Assembly: GCF_002440555.1 (NCBI RefSeq)
Contig: NZ_DJUR01000010.1
Coordinates: forward strand, 1 to 34,107
Direction: 5' to 3'
DNA from: Aerococcus sp. UBA6277
GTDB taxonomy: Bacteria > Bacillota > Bacilli > Lactobacillales > Aerococcaceae
DNA length: 34,107 nucleotides
Each line of letters starts with the position of its first letter. Within the stretch, counting starts at the first letter, position 1. Under the pieces are notes generated by a model. It worked only from the letters and a program-made list of their open reading frames with translations, was not told the DNA's origin and searched no databases. Made by a program: the position numbers and the translations under genes. Positions 25,370 through 33,193 of this stretch are shown one piece after another.

Positions 25370-25873
25370 ATGTCTAGAAATACAGGTTCATTCTTATTAG
25401 GTGCAATCATCGGTGGTACTGCAGGTGCTGTAGCAGCATTATTATTCGCACCAAAATCAGGTCGCGAGTTTCGTGATGACTTAAATCAACAAGCAAACGT
25501 TCTTCGTGATACAGCTTTAGACTACGCTGATATCGTCACTGAAAAAGGTAACGTAATGTATCAAACTGCTAGCGACGCTGCACAAGATATCCGCGTGAAC
25601 TTATCTGAATCTGCTGAAGTTTTAAAAGCACAATTAAACGAAGCAACCACTGAAGCAACTAAACAATACCAAGTAGCTCGTGATGAAGTGGCAAGTGCTT
25701 ATGCAGACGCCAAAAATACGACCGCTCAAGCAACAGATGATGCAAAAGCTGAAGTTGCGGAAGGTACTGAAGAAGTGAAAGCCGCTACTGATAAAGCAGC
25801 AGCTAAAGAACAACCACTTAAAGAAGACGCTGAAAAAGTGAAACAACAAGTAGAAGAAGTTAAAGAAAAGTAA
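25370..25873 (+). CDS. YtxH domain protein
   Basis: This 167-residue protein starts with the YtxH block: a Gly-rich membrane helix (about 7-26) ending in LLFAPKSGREFRDDL. A long amphipathic region made mainly of Ala, Glu, Lys, Asp, Thr and Gln follows, which looks like a late-embryogenesis-type or coiled-coil stretch. It follows the DUF948 gene by 36 bases and is probably co-transcribed. The family is linked to stress; its function is unknown. GAAAGAGGG is the ribosome site. Confidence 0.87.
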   Translation: MSRNTGSFLLGAIIGGTAGAVAALLFAPKSGREFRDDLNQQANVLRDTALDYADIVTEKGNVMYQTASDAAQDIRVNLSESAEVLKAQLNEATTEATKQYQVARDEVASAYADAKNTTAQATDDAKAEVAEGTEEVKAATDKAAAKEQPLKEDAEKVKQQVEEVKEK

Positions 25874-25898
25874 TTGCTGACTTAAGCGAATAAAACAG

Positions 25899-25946
25899 AA
25901 TTGCCTACAAGTATTTGGGTTATTTAAATACTTGTAGGCAATTTTT
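25899..25946 (+). terminator. Terminator after the YtxH gene
   Basis: An 18-bp perfect stem (25899-25916 with 25926-25943) ends in a run of T. It contains TTGCCTACAAG and CTTGTAGGCAA. Confidence 0.9.
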
Positions 25947-25997
25947 GTGATGTTTTGTAATAATCATGCAAATTTTTCACGTTTTTATGAAAATGAC

Positions 25998-26026
25998 TTG
26001 TTAAAAAAGTCAAATACTGATAGAAT
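25998..26026 (+). promoter_or_regulatory. Predicted promoter of ccpA
   Basis: TTGTTA (25998-26003), a 17-base spacer and TAGAAT (26021-26026) with TGA before it. The leader to the start codon is about 115 bases and contains the cre-like sites. Confidence 0.6.
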
Positions 26027-26039
26027 ATGAAAATGTGAA

Positions 26040-26074
26040 TGAAAGCAGTCACTGTCACAAAGAAAACGCTTGCA
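26040..26074 (+). promoter_or_regulatory. Two cre-like sites in the ccpA leader
   Basis: AGAAAACGCTTGCA (26061-26074) agrees with the cre consensus TGWAANCGNTNWCA except at two positions and keeps the central CG. TGAAAGCAGTCACT (26040-26053) also differs at two positions but loses the CG. Both lie just downstream of the predicted start of transcription, where CcpA could block elongation of its own mRNA. Confidence 0.5.
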
Positions 26075-26149
26075 AATATAACTTTTTAGTGCTATATTTG
26101 GCGTTGTAATCATGAAAATAAATTTAAAAATTTTAAAGGAGCGATGAAG

Positions 26150-27151
26150 ATGGAAAAACAAACTGTTACGATCTATGATGTTGCCCGTGAAGCACAAGTA
26201 TCTATGGCTACAGTTTCTCGTGTCGTAAATGGTAACACGAATGTTAAACCTTCAACGCGTGCAAAAGTATTAGATGTAATTAAACGACTAGACTACCGTC
26301 CAAATGCGGTCGCACGTGGATTAGCAAGTAAAAAAACGACAACAGTTGGGGTATTATTACCAGATATCACAAACAATTTCTTTAGTGCTTTAGCTTTGGG
26401 GATTGATGATATTGCCTCAATGTATAAGTACAACATTATCCTAGACAATGCAGATAATAAAAAAGAATCACAAGTTCTTTCTAATATCTTAGCAAAACAA
26501 GTAGACGGTGTTATCTACATGGGTCACCAATTATCTGACTCTGTTCGTGAAGAAATCAATCGTACAAACACACCGTTTGTATTAGCTGGTTTAAACGATC
26601 ATAAAGGTGAAATTCCTTCTGTAAATATCGACTACACACAAGCTTTCTACGAAGCTGTTTCAGGTTTATTTGCACAAGGATATAAAAATATTGGTTTCTT
26701 AGCGGCTAAACCATACTTTACAAATAACCTAGATCGTTACAATGGGTACTTAAAAGCTTTAGAAGAAGCTGGTAAAGCGTTGGATGAATCATTATTATTT
26801 GAAGTGCAAGACTCTCGTTTCAAAAACGGTGAAGACATTGCCCACCAAATCCTTGATTCAGAAGCTGACGGCATCGTTGTCGTCGGTGATGAGTTAGCTG
26901 TTAAAGTAACCAACCATATGGTGGATAATGGTGTGAGAGTACCAGAAGAATTTGCTATTGTGACATCAAACAACACGGCTTTAACTGAAGTTGTTCGTCC
27001 AACTTTAACGTCAATTGAACCACCTTTATATGATATTGGTGCCGTTTCAATGCGTATCTTAACAAAATTGATGAACAAAGAAGAAGAAATCGAAAACCAT
27101 GTAACCTTACCACATAAATTTATTTTACGTGATTCAACTAAGGATGTATAA
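26150..27151 (+). CDS. ccpA: Catabolite control protein A
   Basis: This 333-residue LacI/GalR-family regulator, with HPr-Ser-P as its usual partner, controls carbon catabolite repression by binding cre sites. The helix-turn-helix is at about 5-26 (TIYDVAREAQVSMATVSRVV). The hinge region RPNAVARGLASKKTTTVGV is characteristic of CcpA, and a full periplasmic-binding-like effector domain follows. ATG 26150 is preferred: AAAGGAG (26136-26142) is about 8 bases before it but almost touches ATG 26144. Location downstream of a ytxG/ytxH pair matches Bacillus. It is followed at once by a terminator. Confidence 0.95.
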   Translation: MEKQTVTIYDVAREAQVSMATVSRVVNGNTNVKPSTRAKVLDVIKRLDYRPNAVARGLASKKTTTVGVLLPDITNNFFSALALGIDDIASMYKYNIILDNADNKKESQVLSNILAKQVDGVIYMGHQLSDSVREEINRTNTPFVLAGLNDHKGEIPSVNIDYTQAFYEAVSGLFAQGYKNIGFLAAKPYFTNNLDRYNGYLKALEEAGKALDESLLFEVQDSRFKNGEDIAHQILDSEADGIVVVGDELAVKVTNHMVDNGVRVPEEFAIVTSNNTALTEVVRPTLTSIEPPLYDIGAVSMRILTKLMNKEEEIENHVTLPHKFILRDSTKDV

Positions 27152-27157
27152 ATCGAT

Positions 27158-27195
27158 AAGGACCTCCAAAGCGAAATGCTTTGAAGGTCCTTTTT
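27158..27195 (+). terminator. Terminator of ccpA
   Basis: AAGGACCTCCAAAGC (27158-27172) pairs with GCTTTGAAGGTCCTT (27178-27192), with one mismatch, then T5. It begins six bases after the stop codon. Confidence 0.85.
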
Positions 27196-27221
27196 AAATG
27201 CTCATTTTATAATAGTAGATA

Positions 27222-27304
27222 TTGCTATTCAGGCGAGCTCGAAAGCCCAGCTCAAGACCTGGACGCCTTAGTCGTTGAGCTAAGTTGCTTTGCTGAAATC
27301 CATT
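27222..27304. repeat. Possible dispersed intergenic repeat, copy B
   Basis: A GC-richer intergenic segment aligns in the same order of short blocks with 13705-13805. It contains its own inverted repeat, AGCTCAA (27249-27255)/TTGAGCT (27275-27281). No gene is present. Confidence 0.35.
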
Positions 27305-27310
27305 TTTACC

Positions 27311-27339
27311 TTGTTGTTTAAAAACTCTTCCATTATCAT
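27311..27339 (+). promoter_or_regulatory. Predicted promoter of the CapA-family gene
   Basis: TTGTTG (27311-27316), a 17-base spacer and TATCAT (27334-27339) give a 30-base leader. Confidence 0.4.
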
Positions 27340-27372
27340 TAATGTAATGAATTGGGAGGGTGTTGGATTTAG

Positions 27373-28737
27373 ATGAAGAATAAATTGAGCCAGGGTAACC
27401 GAATATTACTAATGATAATAGCTATTGGACTAACCTGTCTAGTGGGCATTGCACTTGCCTACAATGCGATTGTTTCACCAAATAACGCCAAGGAAAATGG
27501 GGATGAACAAGCGGTTAAGGATATGCCAACCATACAAGTGCCGTCCTTTTTGTCAAATCTGCCGACTAAGGAAACTGAGGACCAGTGGCAGGGTGAGGAT
27601 GGAACGTTTGTCTTGCGGTCGGTAGGGGATGTTTTGATTCATTCGGAGGTGACCGCAACTGCGGATACGGCAGCGGAGGTGTTTGCGGATCAAACAGCTT
27701 TACTACAGGATACGAGTGCGCTAACTGGAGACAATTTGATAGCCTATGGTTCAAATAGTGGGCAAACGTCGGTTGATCTAGGTGTTTCGGACTATAATTT
27801 TGACCCTATGATTGCTAAAATTGCGCCATTTACATCTTATGCAGATTTTACAGTGGCCAACCTGGAGATTCCTGCGGCCTATCCTGAATTGCCGGTGGCG
27901 ACTTATCCGAATTTTAATATGCCTTCGTCCATTTTGGGGTCTTTGAAGCGGGCTGGTATTGACGGTGTGTCAACTGCGACCAACCATACGCTGGACCAGT
28001 TTGCGGACGGTGCTTACATCACTATGGATTATTTGGATGAGGCTGGACTCATGTATTACGGGGCTTTTCGTAGTCAAGAAGACCATGACACGGCAAGGAT
28101 TGTCGAGAAAAATGGGATTAAGTTGGGTTTTCTAGCTTATACTTATGGGACCAACGGCATGGTTCCGCCTGAAGATGAGCCGTGGGTGGTTAACTATGCG
28201 GATTTACCAGTGATGCTTGAAGAAGTGGCAGCATTGAATGACCAAGTGGATGCAGTTGTTGTATCCTTACATTTGGGGACTGAATACGGGACTTTGCCGG
28301 ACGGTGAACAAATCGCTGTGACCCAGGCCTTGGCCGATGCTGGGGTAAAATTGGTGATTGGTGGACATCCGCATGATTTACAGCCAGTGAATTGGTTGAA
28401 CGACAAGAATACCTATGTGATTTATTCGCAAGCATCATTTATGACTGGTCAAGTTGCGGATGATAATAAACTTGGGGGCATTCATGAGGTGACTTTTGAA
28501 CGTGATGAGAACGGTGAAGTACAAGTGAGCGCCGGGAAATTCATGCCGACTTATTTTTCAGGGACAGCTCATGAGACTTCATATGAAAGTGTCCCACTAG
28601 CAGTGTATAAGGGGCAAGATAATGATCAAGCTGCTTGGGTTGAGACCCTCTATGACCGGATGAGGACTTATACAGAAGATTTTACCTATGAGGATTACTT
28701 AGAAACTGCCTGGACAGAGGGCGTTGATTACGAATAA
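27373..28737 (+). CDS. CapA family protein (poly-gamma-glutamate synthesis type), membrane-anchored
   Basis: This 454-residue protein has an N-terminal membrane anchor (about 10-30), a polar linker, and a CapA/PgsA-type metallophosphoesterase-like domain. Visible blocks are VGDVLIHSEV, DFTVANLEIP, ISTATNH-like VSTATNHTLDQ, VVVSLHLGTEY and GGHPHDLQP. CapA proteins act outside the membrane in poly-gamma-glutamate production, but many stand-alone homologues have no known role. No capB, capC or capD genes are near, so polymer synthesis cannot be inferred. Codon use differs from the neighbours: many GCG, GGG, TTG and ACG codons. GGGAGGG lies 12 bases before ATG 27373. Confidence 0.85.
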   Translation: MKNKLSQGNRILLMIIAIGLTCLVGIALAYNAIVSPNNAKENGDEQAVKDMPTIQVPSFLSNLPTKETEDQWQGEDGTFVLRSVGDVLIHSEVTATADTAAEVFADQTALLQDTSALTGDNLIAYGSNSGQTSVDLGVSDYNFDPMIAKIAPFTSYADFTVANLEIPAAYPELPVATYPNFNMPSSILGSLKRAGIDGVSTATNHTLDQFADGAYITMDYLDEAGLMYYGAFRSQEDHDTARIVEKNGIKLGFLAYTYGTNGMVPPEDEPWVVNYADLPVMLEEVAALNDQVDAVVVSLHLGTEYGTLPDGEQIAVTQALADAGVKLVIGGHPHDLQPVNWLNDKNTYVIYSQASFMTGQVADDNKLGGIHEVTFERDENGEVQVSAGKFMPTYFSGTAHETSYESVPLAVYKGQDNDQAAWVETLYDRMRTYTEDFTYEDYLETAWTEGVDYE

Positions 28738-29038
28738 TATCAGGAAGTAGAAGGTTGCTAAGAAGCTTGGGCTTTACAATAACTTTACTAGAATGAATTT
28801 AGTAAAATGCAATAAGGGATTGATTTTGTATCGAATTCCCTTTAAATTGTCAGCTTTTTTGTGGGAACGGAATCTTTTCATTTTGTTTTCAAATGGCATA
28901 GATTATAATAGGATGAGATTTTGTTTATTTTGTTCAAGAGACATCTGTACTTGGCAAAAGGTAAAACAAGGAACTTATTTAATTTGTTAGTGGGATTTCC
29001 ATTAAATAAGGGATAAATAAATTGAAGGATGGGATAAT
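28738..29038 (+). other. Long leader region before the ACT/UPF0210 genes
   Basis: These 301 bases hold no convincing gene. A TATAAT (28904-28909) with a TTTTGT 17 bases before it is the likely promoter, giving a leader of about 125 bases. Two inverted repeats are seen: TTTACTA/TAGTAAA (28784-28806), which may belong to the end of the CapA transcript, and CTTATTTAAT (28974-28983)/ATTAAATAAG (29001-29010) inside the leader. Confidence 0.5.
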
Positions 29039-29302
29039 ATGCAAGCAGTAATTACAGTAATAGGTAAGGATAAGGTTGGTATTTTAGCGAAAGCAGCCAC
29101 TAAATGTGCTGAATTAAACGCAAATATTGTAGATGTTGAGCAATCAATCATGCAAGACCTTTTTACCATGGTCATGATCGTCAATATTGATGATTTAAAC
29201 GTTGAATTTGAAGACTTTAAAAAAGAAATTAAAGATGCATTAACTGCGATGGAAGTTTATGTAATGCACGAAGATATTTTTAATGCCATGCATAAAATTT
29301 AG
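29039..29302 (+). CDS. ACT domain protein (UPF0237)
   Basis: This 87-residue protein is a single ACT domain of the UPF0237 type. It opens with AVITVIGKDKVGILAKAA, the strand-loop-helix that binds small ligands in ACT domains, and continues with the NIVDVEQSIM strand. ACT domains usually bind amino acids and regulate partner proteins. It lies 21 bases before the UPF0210 gene, and this gene pair is conserved across many bacteria, so it probably senses a ligand for that partner. GAAGGATGGG is the ribosome site. Confidence 0.9.
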   Translation: MQAVITVIGKDKVGILAKAATKCAELNANIVDVEQSIMQDLFTMVMIVNIDDLNVEFEDFKKEIKDALTAMEVYVMHEDIFNAMHKI

Positions 29303-29323
29303 GTCAGTTAAGGAGAAACAAAC

Positions 29324-30682
29324 ATGCTAGAAATGAATAATATCATTGAAACAGTTTCAATGATTAAAGACAACAATTTAGATATTCGAACAATTACAAT
29401 GGGCATTTCGTTGATTGACTGTGCAGATCCAGATATCGACCGTGCCTGCCAAAAGGTATACGATAAAATCACTACAGTTGCCAAAGACTTGGTGAAAACT
29501 GGTGAAGAAATTGAAGAAAAATACGGGATACCAATCGTTAATAAGCGTATTGCTGTAACGCCAATTTCGCAATTATTAGCGGCTTCAGGTGGCGACCCAT
29601 TAAAATATGCCCACATCTTAGACAAAGCAGCCAATGCTGTTGGCGTTAACTACATCGGTGGATATTCGGCATTAGTTCATAAAGGATTTTCTGCTGGGGA
29701 CCGTGCTTTAATCGAATCGATTCCACAAGCCATGGCTGAAACTGACCACGTTTGTTCATCTGTTAATATTGGCTCAACTCGCGCAGGTATCAACATGGAT
29801 GCAGTTAAAATCATGGGTGAAGTTGTCCGTAAAGCAGCTGAATTAACCCAAGAAAACGAAAGCATGGGGGCCTCTAAGATTGTCGTCTTCTGTAATGCTG
29901 TTGAAGACAATCCGTTTATGGCCGGTGCCTTCCACGGTCAAGGGGAGCCGGATGTTGTGATTAACGTTGGGGTTTCTGGACCAGGTGTTGTCCGGAATGC
30001 ACTTGCAGAATTGCCAAAAGATGCATCTCTTGAAACAGTTGCGGATACTATTAAACAAACAGCATTCAAAGTCACTCGAATGGGCCAATTAGTGGGGACA
30101 GAAGCCTCTAACAAGCTAGGTGTACCTTTTGGTATTGTAGATTTATCATTAGCGCCTACGCCAGCTGTCGGCGATTCTGTTGCTCATATCTTAGAAGAAA
30201 TTGGGTTAGATCAAGTAGGTGCCCATGGATCAGTAGCGACTTTAGCCATGCTTAATGATGCAGTTAAAAAAGGTGGTATCATGGCATCATCAAATGTGGG
30301 TGGTTTATCAGGTGCCTTCATTCCAGTTAGTGAGGATGCTGGGATGATTGCTGCTGCAGCTAACGGTACTTTAAATCTTGAGACTTTAATGTCTATGACG
30401 GCAGTATGTTCAGTTGGTTTGGATATGATCGTCATACCAGGTGATACAACGCCTGAAATTATTTCAGCGATTATTGCTGATGAAGCAGCCATTGGGATGA
30501 TCAATTCTAAAACAACTGCTGTTCGAGTAATTCCAGCTATCGGTCGTCGTGATGATGAAGTCTTGAACTTTGGTGGTTTGTTTGGTGAAGCTTCTGTTAT
30601 GCAAGTCAATAGAACTTCTCCAAATATCTTTATCAACCGTGGTGGTCGTATTCCAGCGCCAATTCAATCACTTAAAAACTAA
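29324..30682 (+). CDS. UPF0210/DUF711 PFL-like protein
   Basis: This 452-residue protein belongs to UPF0210 (DUF711), which shares a glycyl-radical-enzyme-like barrel fold with pyruvate formate-lyase but lacks the glycyl radical motif. Readable family blocks include RTITMGISL near the start, [39 protein letters not shown] and the C-terminal [14 protein letters not shown] [10 protein letters not shown]. Its reaction is unknown. It follows the ACT gene in one operon (AAGGAG before ATG 29324) and is ended by a terminator. Length is normal for the family. Confidence 0.92.
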   Translation: MLEMNNIIETVSMIKDNNLDIRTITMGISLIDCADPDIDRACQKVYDKITTVAKDLVKTGEEIEEKYGIPIVNKRIAVTPISQLLAASGGDPLKYAHILDKAANAVGVNYIGGYSALVHKGFSAGDRALIESIPQAMAETDHVCSSVNIGSTRAGINMDAVKIMGEVVRKAAELTQENESMGASKIVVFCNAVEDNPFMAGAFHGQGEPDVVINVGVSGPGVVRNALAELPKDASLETVADTIKQTAFKVTRMGQLVGTEASNKLGVPFGIVDLSLAPTPAVGDSVAHILEEIGLDQVGAHGSVATLAMLNDAVKKGGIMASSNVGGLSGAFIPVSEDAGMIAAAANGTLNLETLMSMTAVCSVGLDMIVIPGDTTPEIISAIIADEAAIGMINSKTTAVRVIPAIGRRDDEVLNFGGLFGEASVMQVNRTSPNIFINRGGRIPAPIQSLKN

Positions 30683-30700
30683 AATATTTTTTAAAGCTAG

Positions 30701-30735
30701 AGCTCTTATCTTATCATAAGGTAAGAGCTTTTATT
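30701..30735 (+). terminator. Terminator of the ACT/UPF0210 operon
   Basis: AGCTCTTATCTTA (30701-30713) pairs with TAAGGTAAGAGCT (30717-30729) through a 3-base loop, then T-rich sequence. Confidence 0.8.
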
Positions 30736-30763
30736 TGGTGGTCTGAAATTTTCCAACTATAAT
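30735..30763 (+). promoter_or_regulatory. Predicted promoter of the aldo/keto reductase gene
   Basis: TTGGTG (30735-30740), a 17-base spacer and a perfect TATAAT (30758-30763) stand about 40 bases before the start codon. Confidence 0.5.
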
Positions 30764-30805
30764 GTAGGTACAGTGTAAACTGAATACGTATTAAGGGGAA
30801 ATTAT

Positions 30806-31636
30806 ATGAATTTATTAAATCAAACATTAACCTTAAATAATGGGGTAGAAGTCCCACAAATCGCTTTAGGGACTTGGCAAACACCGACCGCTGAGGCAGT
30901 GAGCTCAGTTCGTTTTGCCCTAGACAATGGCTACAAGCACATTGACGGTGCCCACGCTTACGGAAACGCTAAAGGGATTGGTGAAGGGATTAAATCTTCT
31001 AACATTAACCGTGAAGATATCTTCATCACAACTAAGGTTCGTGGGGAATCGAAAACTTATGAAGCGGCTATGGACAACTTCTACCAAGAATTAAAAGATT
31101 TAGATACTGATTATATTGATTTACTATTAGTACATTGTCCGACGCCCTGGCGCTTTTTCTCTAGAACTGATGATAAACGTCCAAACTTCTATGAAGAAAA
31201 TATTCAAGTATGGCGTGCTTTAGAAGAGTTGTATGATAAAGGCTTAGTCCGTGCAATCGGAGTTTCAAACTTTAACGCCGACGACTTACAACACTTAATT
31301 GAAAACACAAATATTAAACCTGTTGTAAACCAAATCAAGTACCACATCGGCTATACGCAAGACGATATTGTATCTTATTGTGAAGCTAACGACATCATCG
31401 TTGAAGCTTATTCATCATTAGGTACAGGTCGCTTATTAGGCAACGAAGATATCAAGGCAGTTGCAGATAAATACGGTGTATCCGTACCGCAATTATGCTA
31501 CCGTTATCCTTTACAAAAAGGCCACATCATTCTACCAAAATCAGTTCACGAAGAATACATTCTTGCCAATGCTGAATTAGATTTTGAAATTTCTGAAGCG
31601 GATATGGCAACTTTAGATGCAATCATTATTGAATAA
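30806..31636 (+). CDS. Aldo/keto reductase
   Basis: This 276-residue NADPH-dependent carbonyl reductase of the AKR superfamily has the full catalytic tetrad: Asp47, Tyr52, Lys77 and His110 (HIDGAHAYGN, TTKVRG, LLVHCPTP). The cofactor-binding ILPKSVH segment is near the C-terminus. It resembles the AKR5-type reductases that act on small aldehydes, including methylglyoxal or 2,5-diketogluconate. A role in detoxifying methylglyoxal made by the MgsA encoded in this window is possible but only inferred. TAAGGGGAA precedes ATG 30806. It is a single-gene unit. Confidence 0.92.
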   Translation: MNLLNQTLTLNNGVEVPQIALGTWQTPTAEAVSSVRFALDNGYKHIDGAHAYGNAKGIGEGIKSSNINREDIFITTKVRGESKTYEAAMDNFYQELKDLDTDYIDLLLVHCPTPWRFFSRTDDKRPNFYEENIQVWRALEELYDKGLVRAIGVSNFNADDLQHLIENTNIKPVVNQIKYHIGYTQDDIVSYCEANDIIVEAYSSLGTGRLLGNEDIKAVADKYGVSVPQLCYRYPLQKGHIILPKSVHEEYILANAELDFEISEADMATLDAIIIE

Positions 31637-31988
31637 TCTGATTGTCATCCTTCATAAAAAAATGACCCCAGGAAATACCTAGCTCTAAAAATAAAAATCG
31701 TGATGAATTAATGATAAATATGATTTTTTCGTTGCGGTTTTTGTTTTGATTGATTTCGGACAAAAATTATTTCCACGTTAATTTTGCGTTTAGCGTAGAT
31801 AACTATTCTATTTTGTCATAATTTTGATAGATGGTGTGTCACTTATTAAATTTTTGTGTTTCACTCATCTTTTAAGATATTTGACTCACTAGGCTCTTAA
31901 AAGGATAAAAACCCTTCAACTCACTCTAGTTTAGAATGAGTTGAAGGGTTTCTTTGTTGGGAGACTATCTTGTTTTGCAAACCTTATT
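31637..31988. other. AT-rich intergenic region
   Basis: These 352 bases hold no gene I can support. No clear terminator directly follows the aldo/keto reductase. The only firm structure is the hairpin near 31906-31953. Confidence 0.5.
31906..31953. terminator. Terminator of the class IV aminotransferase gene
   Basis: AACCCTTCAACTCACTCTA pairs with TAGAATGAGTTGAAGGGTT (about 31909-31950), with one mismatch and a short loop. The minus strand has GGGTTTTTA, and the plus strand has a shorter T stretch. Confidence 0.85.
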
Positions 31989-32810
31989 TTAAATATCTTT
32001 TTTTGAGGCAATATACTGTTTCATTAAACGATCGTATTCTTGCATAATTGACGAAATGATCGGTCTTTTTATCGAATCTAATTTGATGGAATCGATGGAA
32101 GCTATAGGCAATACATCGTTACCCGTTCCTGATATAAAAGCGCCATCGATAGTATTTAATTCAGTCACTGGAATATTTTGTTCAATGATATCAATTTGCT
32201 GCTGTTGGCAAATAGCTACAATTTTAGAACGGACAATACCTAAAAGAACATTTTTAGCTGGGGGAGTATAGAGTTTGTCCCCTTTAACAATAAATAGATT
32301 TGAACGACTGCCTTCTGTGACGTTACCTTCGTGGTCGACTAAAAGCACTTCATATGAACCCGTTTTTTCTCGTTCCGCTAGTACAGTTTTTTGATACGCT
32401 TCACGTTGGATCTTGATATTCGGATCTTCTCTTTCCAAATTCAACAAAGTTGTTTTAATGCCAGTTTGATAATAGCTCGCAGGCGGATAAAGACTTTTGG
32501 TGAAGAAAGCTAGTAAACCCATGTCTTTATTCCATATCAATTTGATATTTTGATCAAAGGCACCATTCTTATCAACAAGCTGGTATAACCGATTGATTAA
32601 AATATCATCTGAATCTTTTAAAGGAAGACCTACAGATCCAGCAAACGCTCTGAATCGGCGCAAATGATCTTCTAAAAACAGTGGTATGCCCTCTCTAATG
32701 CGTATCACTTCATACACATTTTTTCCTGTTAATTTTTCAAACGGATGCAGGTTGTCGGTAGATTGTAATTTATCATTATGATAGTAAAAACTTTGTTCAA
32801 CATATTCCAT
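31989..32810 (-). CDS. Class IV aminotransferase (PLP-dependent)
   Basis: This 273-residue PLP enzyme belongs to the fold-type IV family (branched-chain aminotransferase, D-amino acid aminotransferase or aminodeoxychorismate lyase). Counting from the start used here, the PLP lysine is Lys133 in PNIKIQ. The conserved Glu166 of VTEGSRSNLF lies 33 residues later, as in branched-chain aminotransferases. LYTPP and GIVRSKI complete the phosphate-binding side. The branch cannot be settled from motifs; no ilv, leu or pab genes are nearby. ATG 32810 is chosen over 32819 because AAGGGG touches the first but is correctly spaced for the second. Confidence 0.85.
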   Translation of the reverse strand: MEYVEQSFYYHNDKLQSTDNLHPFEKLTGKNVYEVIRIREGIPLFLEDHLRRFRAFAGSVGLPLKDSDDILINRLYQLVDKNGAFDQNIKLIWNKDMGLLAFFTKSLYPPASYYQTGIKTTLLNLEREDPNIKIQREAYQKTVLAEREKTGSYEVLLVDHEGNVTEGSRSNLFIVKGDKLYTPPAKNVLLGIVRSKIVAICQQQQIDIIEQNIPVTELNTIDGAFISGTGNDVLPIASIDSIKLDSIKRPIISSIMQEYDRLMKQYIASKKDI

Positions 32811-33094
32811 ATTTTTCATCCCCTTTTATTTGATCATGGTGTTTAATTTATTCAGGAGCGTGTTGATGGTTTATTTTAGATAAGTTTATCACTTTTTCTA
32901 AATGAAGACAGCATTGTTTCTTAATAGTTGAATAGATAGACTTTATCCAATAGGATGGTTGGGATATTCTATACAAAATACGTTCTGGGAGAAGGTTTTT
33001 TTATGGTAGTTTTAGTAGCAGAAACCACTTGTTGTTTATGAGAAAAGGTATATGACAAAGCTTAAAGTGGTACGACAATAAAGAAGTTTTCAAA

Positions 33095-33108
33095 CGTAAA
33101 CGATTACA
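33095..33108 (+). promoter_or_regulatory. cre site (CcpA operator) upstream of the alcohol dehydrogenase
   Basis: CGTAAACGATTACA matches the cre consensus TGWAANCGNTNWCA at all positions but the first and is palindromic (GTAA/TTAC). It lies six bases upstream of the -35 box. Confidence 0.65.
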
Positions 33109-33114
33109 TAACTT

Positions 33115-33143
33115 TTGACTTATATAAAACAAGATGATAAACT
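33115..33143 (+). promoter_or_regulatory. Predicted promoter of the alcohol dehydrogenase
   Basis: TTGACT (33115-33120), a 17-base spacer and TAAACT (33138-33143) with TGA before it. Confidence 0.6.
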
Positions 33144-33193
33144 CACACCACAGCTGAAACGAAACTATCACTTTTGTAAGAAGGAGAGATTCT

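Larger units (their letters stand above)
32811..33193. other. Intergenic region with cre site and two very small reading frames
   Basis: These 383 bases separate divergent genes. They contain a short frame with a good ribosome site (GGGAGAAGG, then ATG 33003; 12 codons, MVVLVAETTCCL) and a 9-codon frame from about 33050 (MTKLKVVRQ). Near the dehydrogenase side are a cre site and a promoter. The small frames may be chance or remnants. Confidence 0.45.

Noticed and set aside
28793..28990. 65-codon open frame between the CapA gene and the ACT gene
   Set aside because: No ribosome site, odd composition rich in Cys and Phe, and it overlaps the promoter and leader of the next operon.
30211..30636. 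141-codon open frame antisense to the UPF0210 gene
   Set aside because: It lies wholly within a conserved gene on the other strand and has no ribosome site or recognisable domain.
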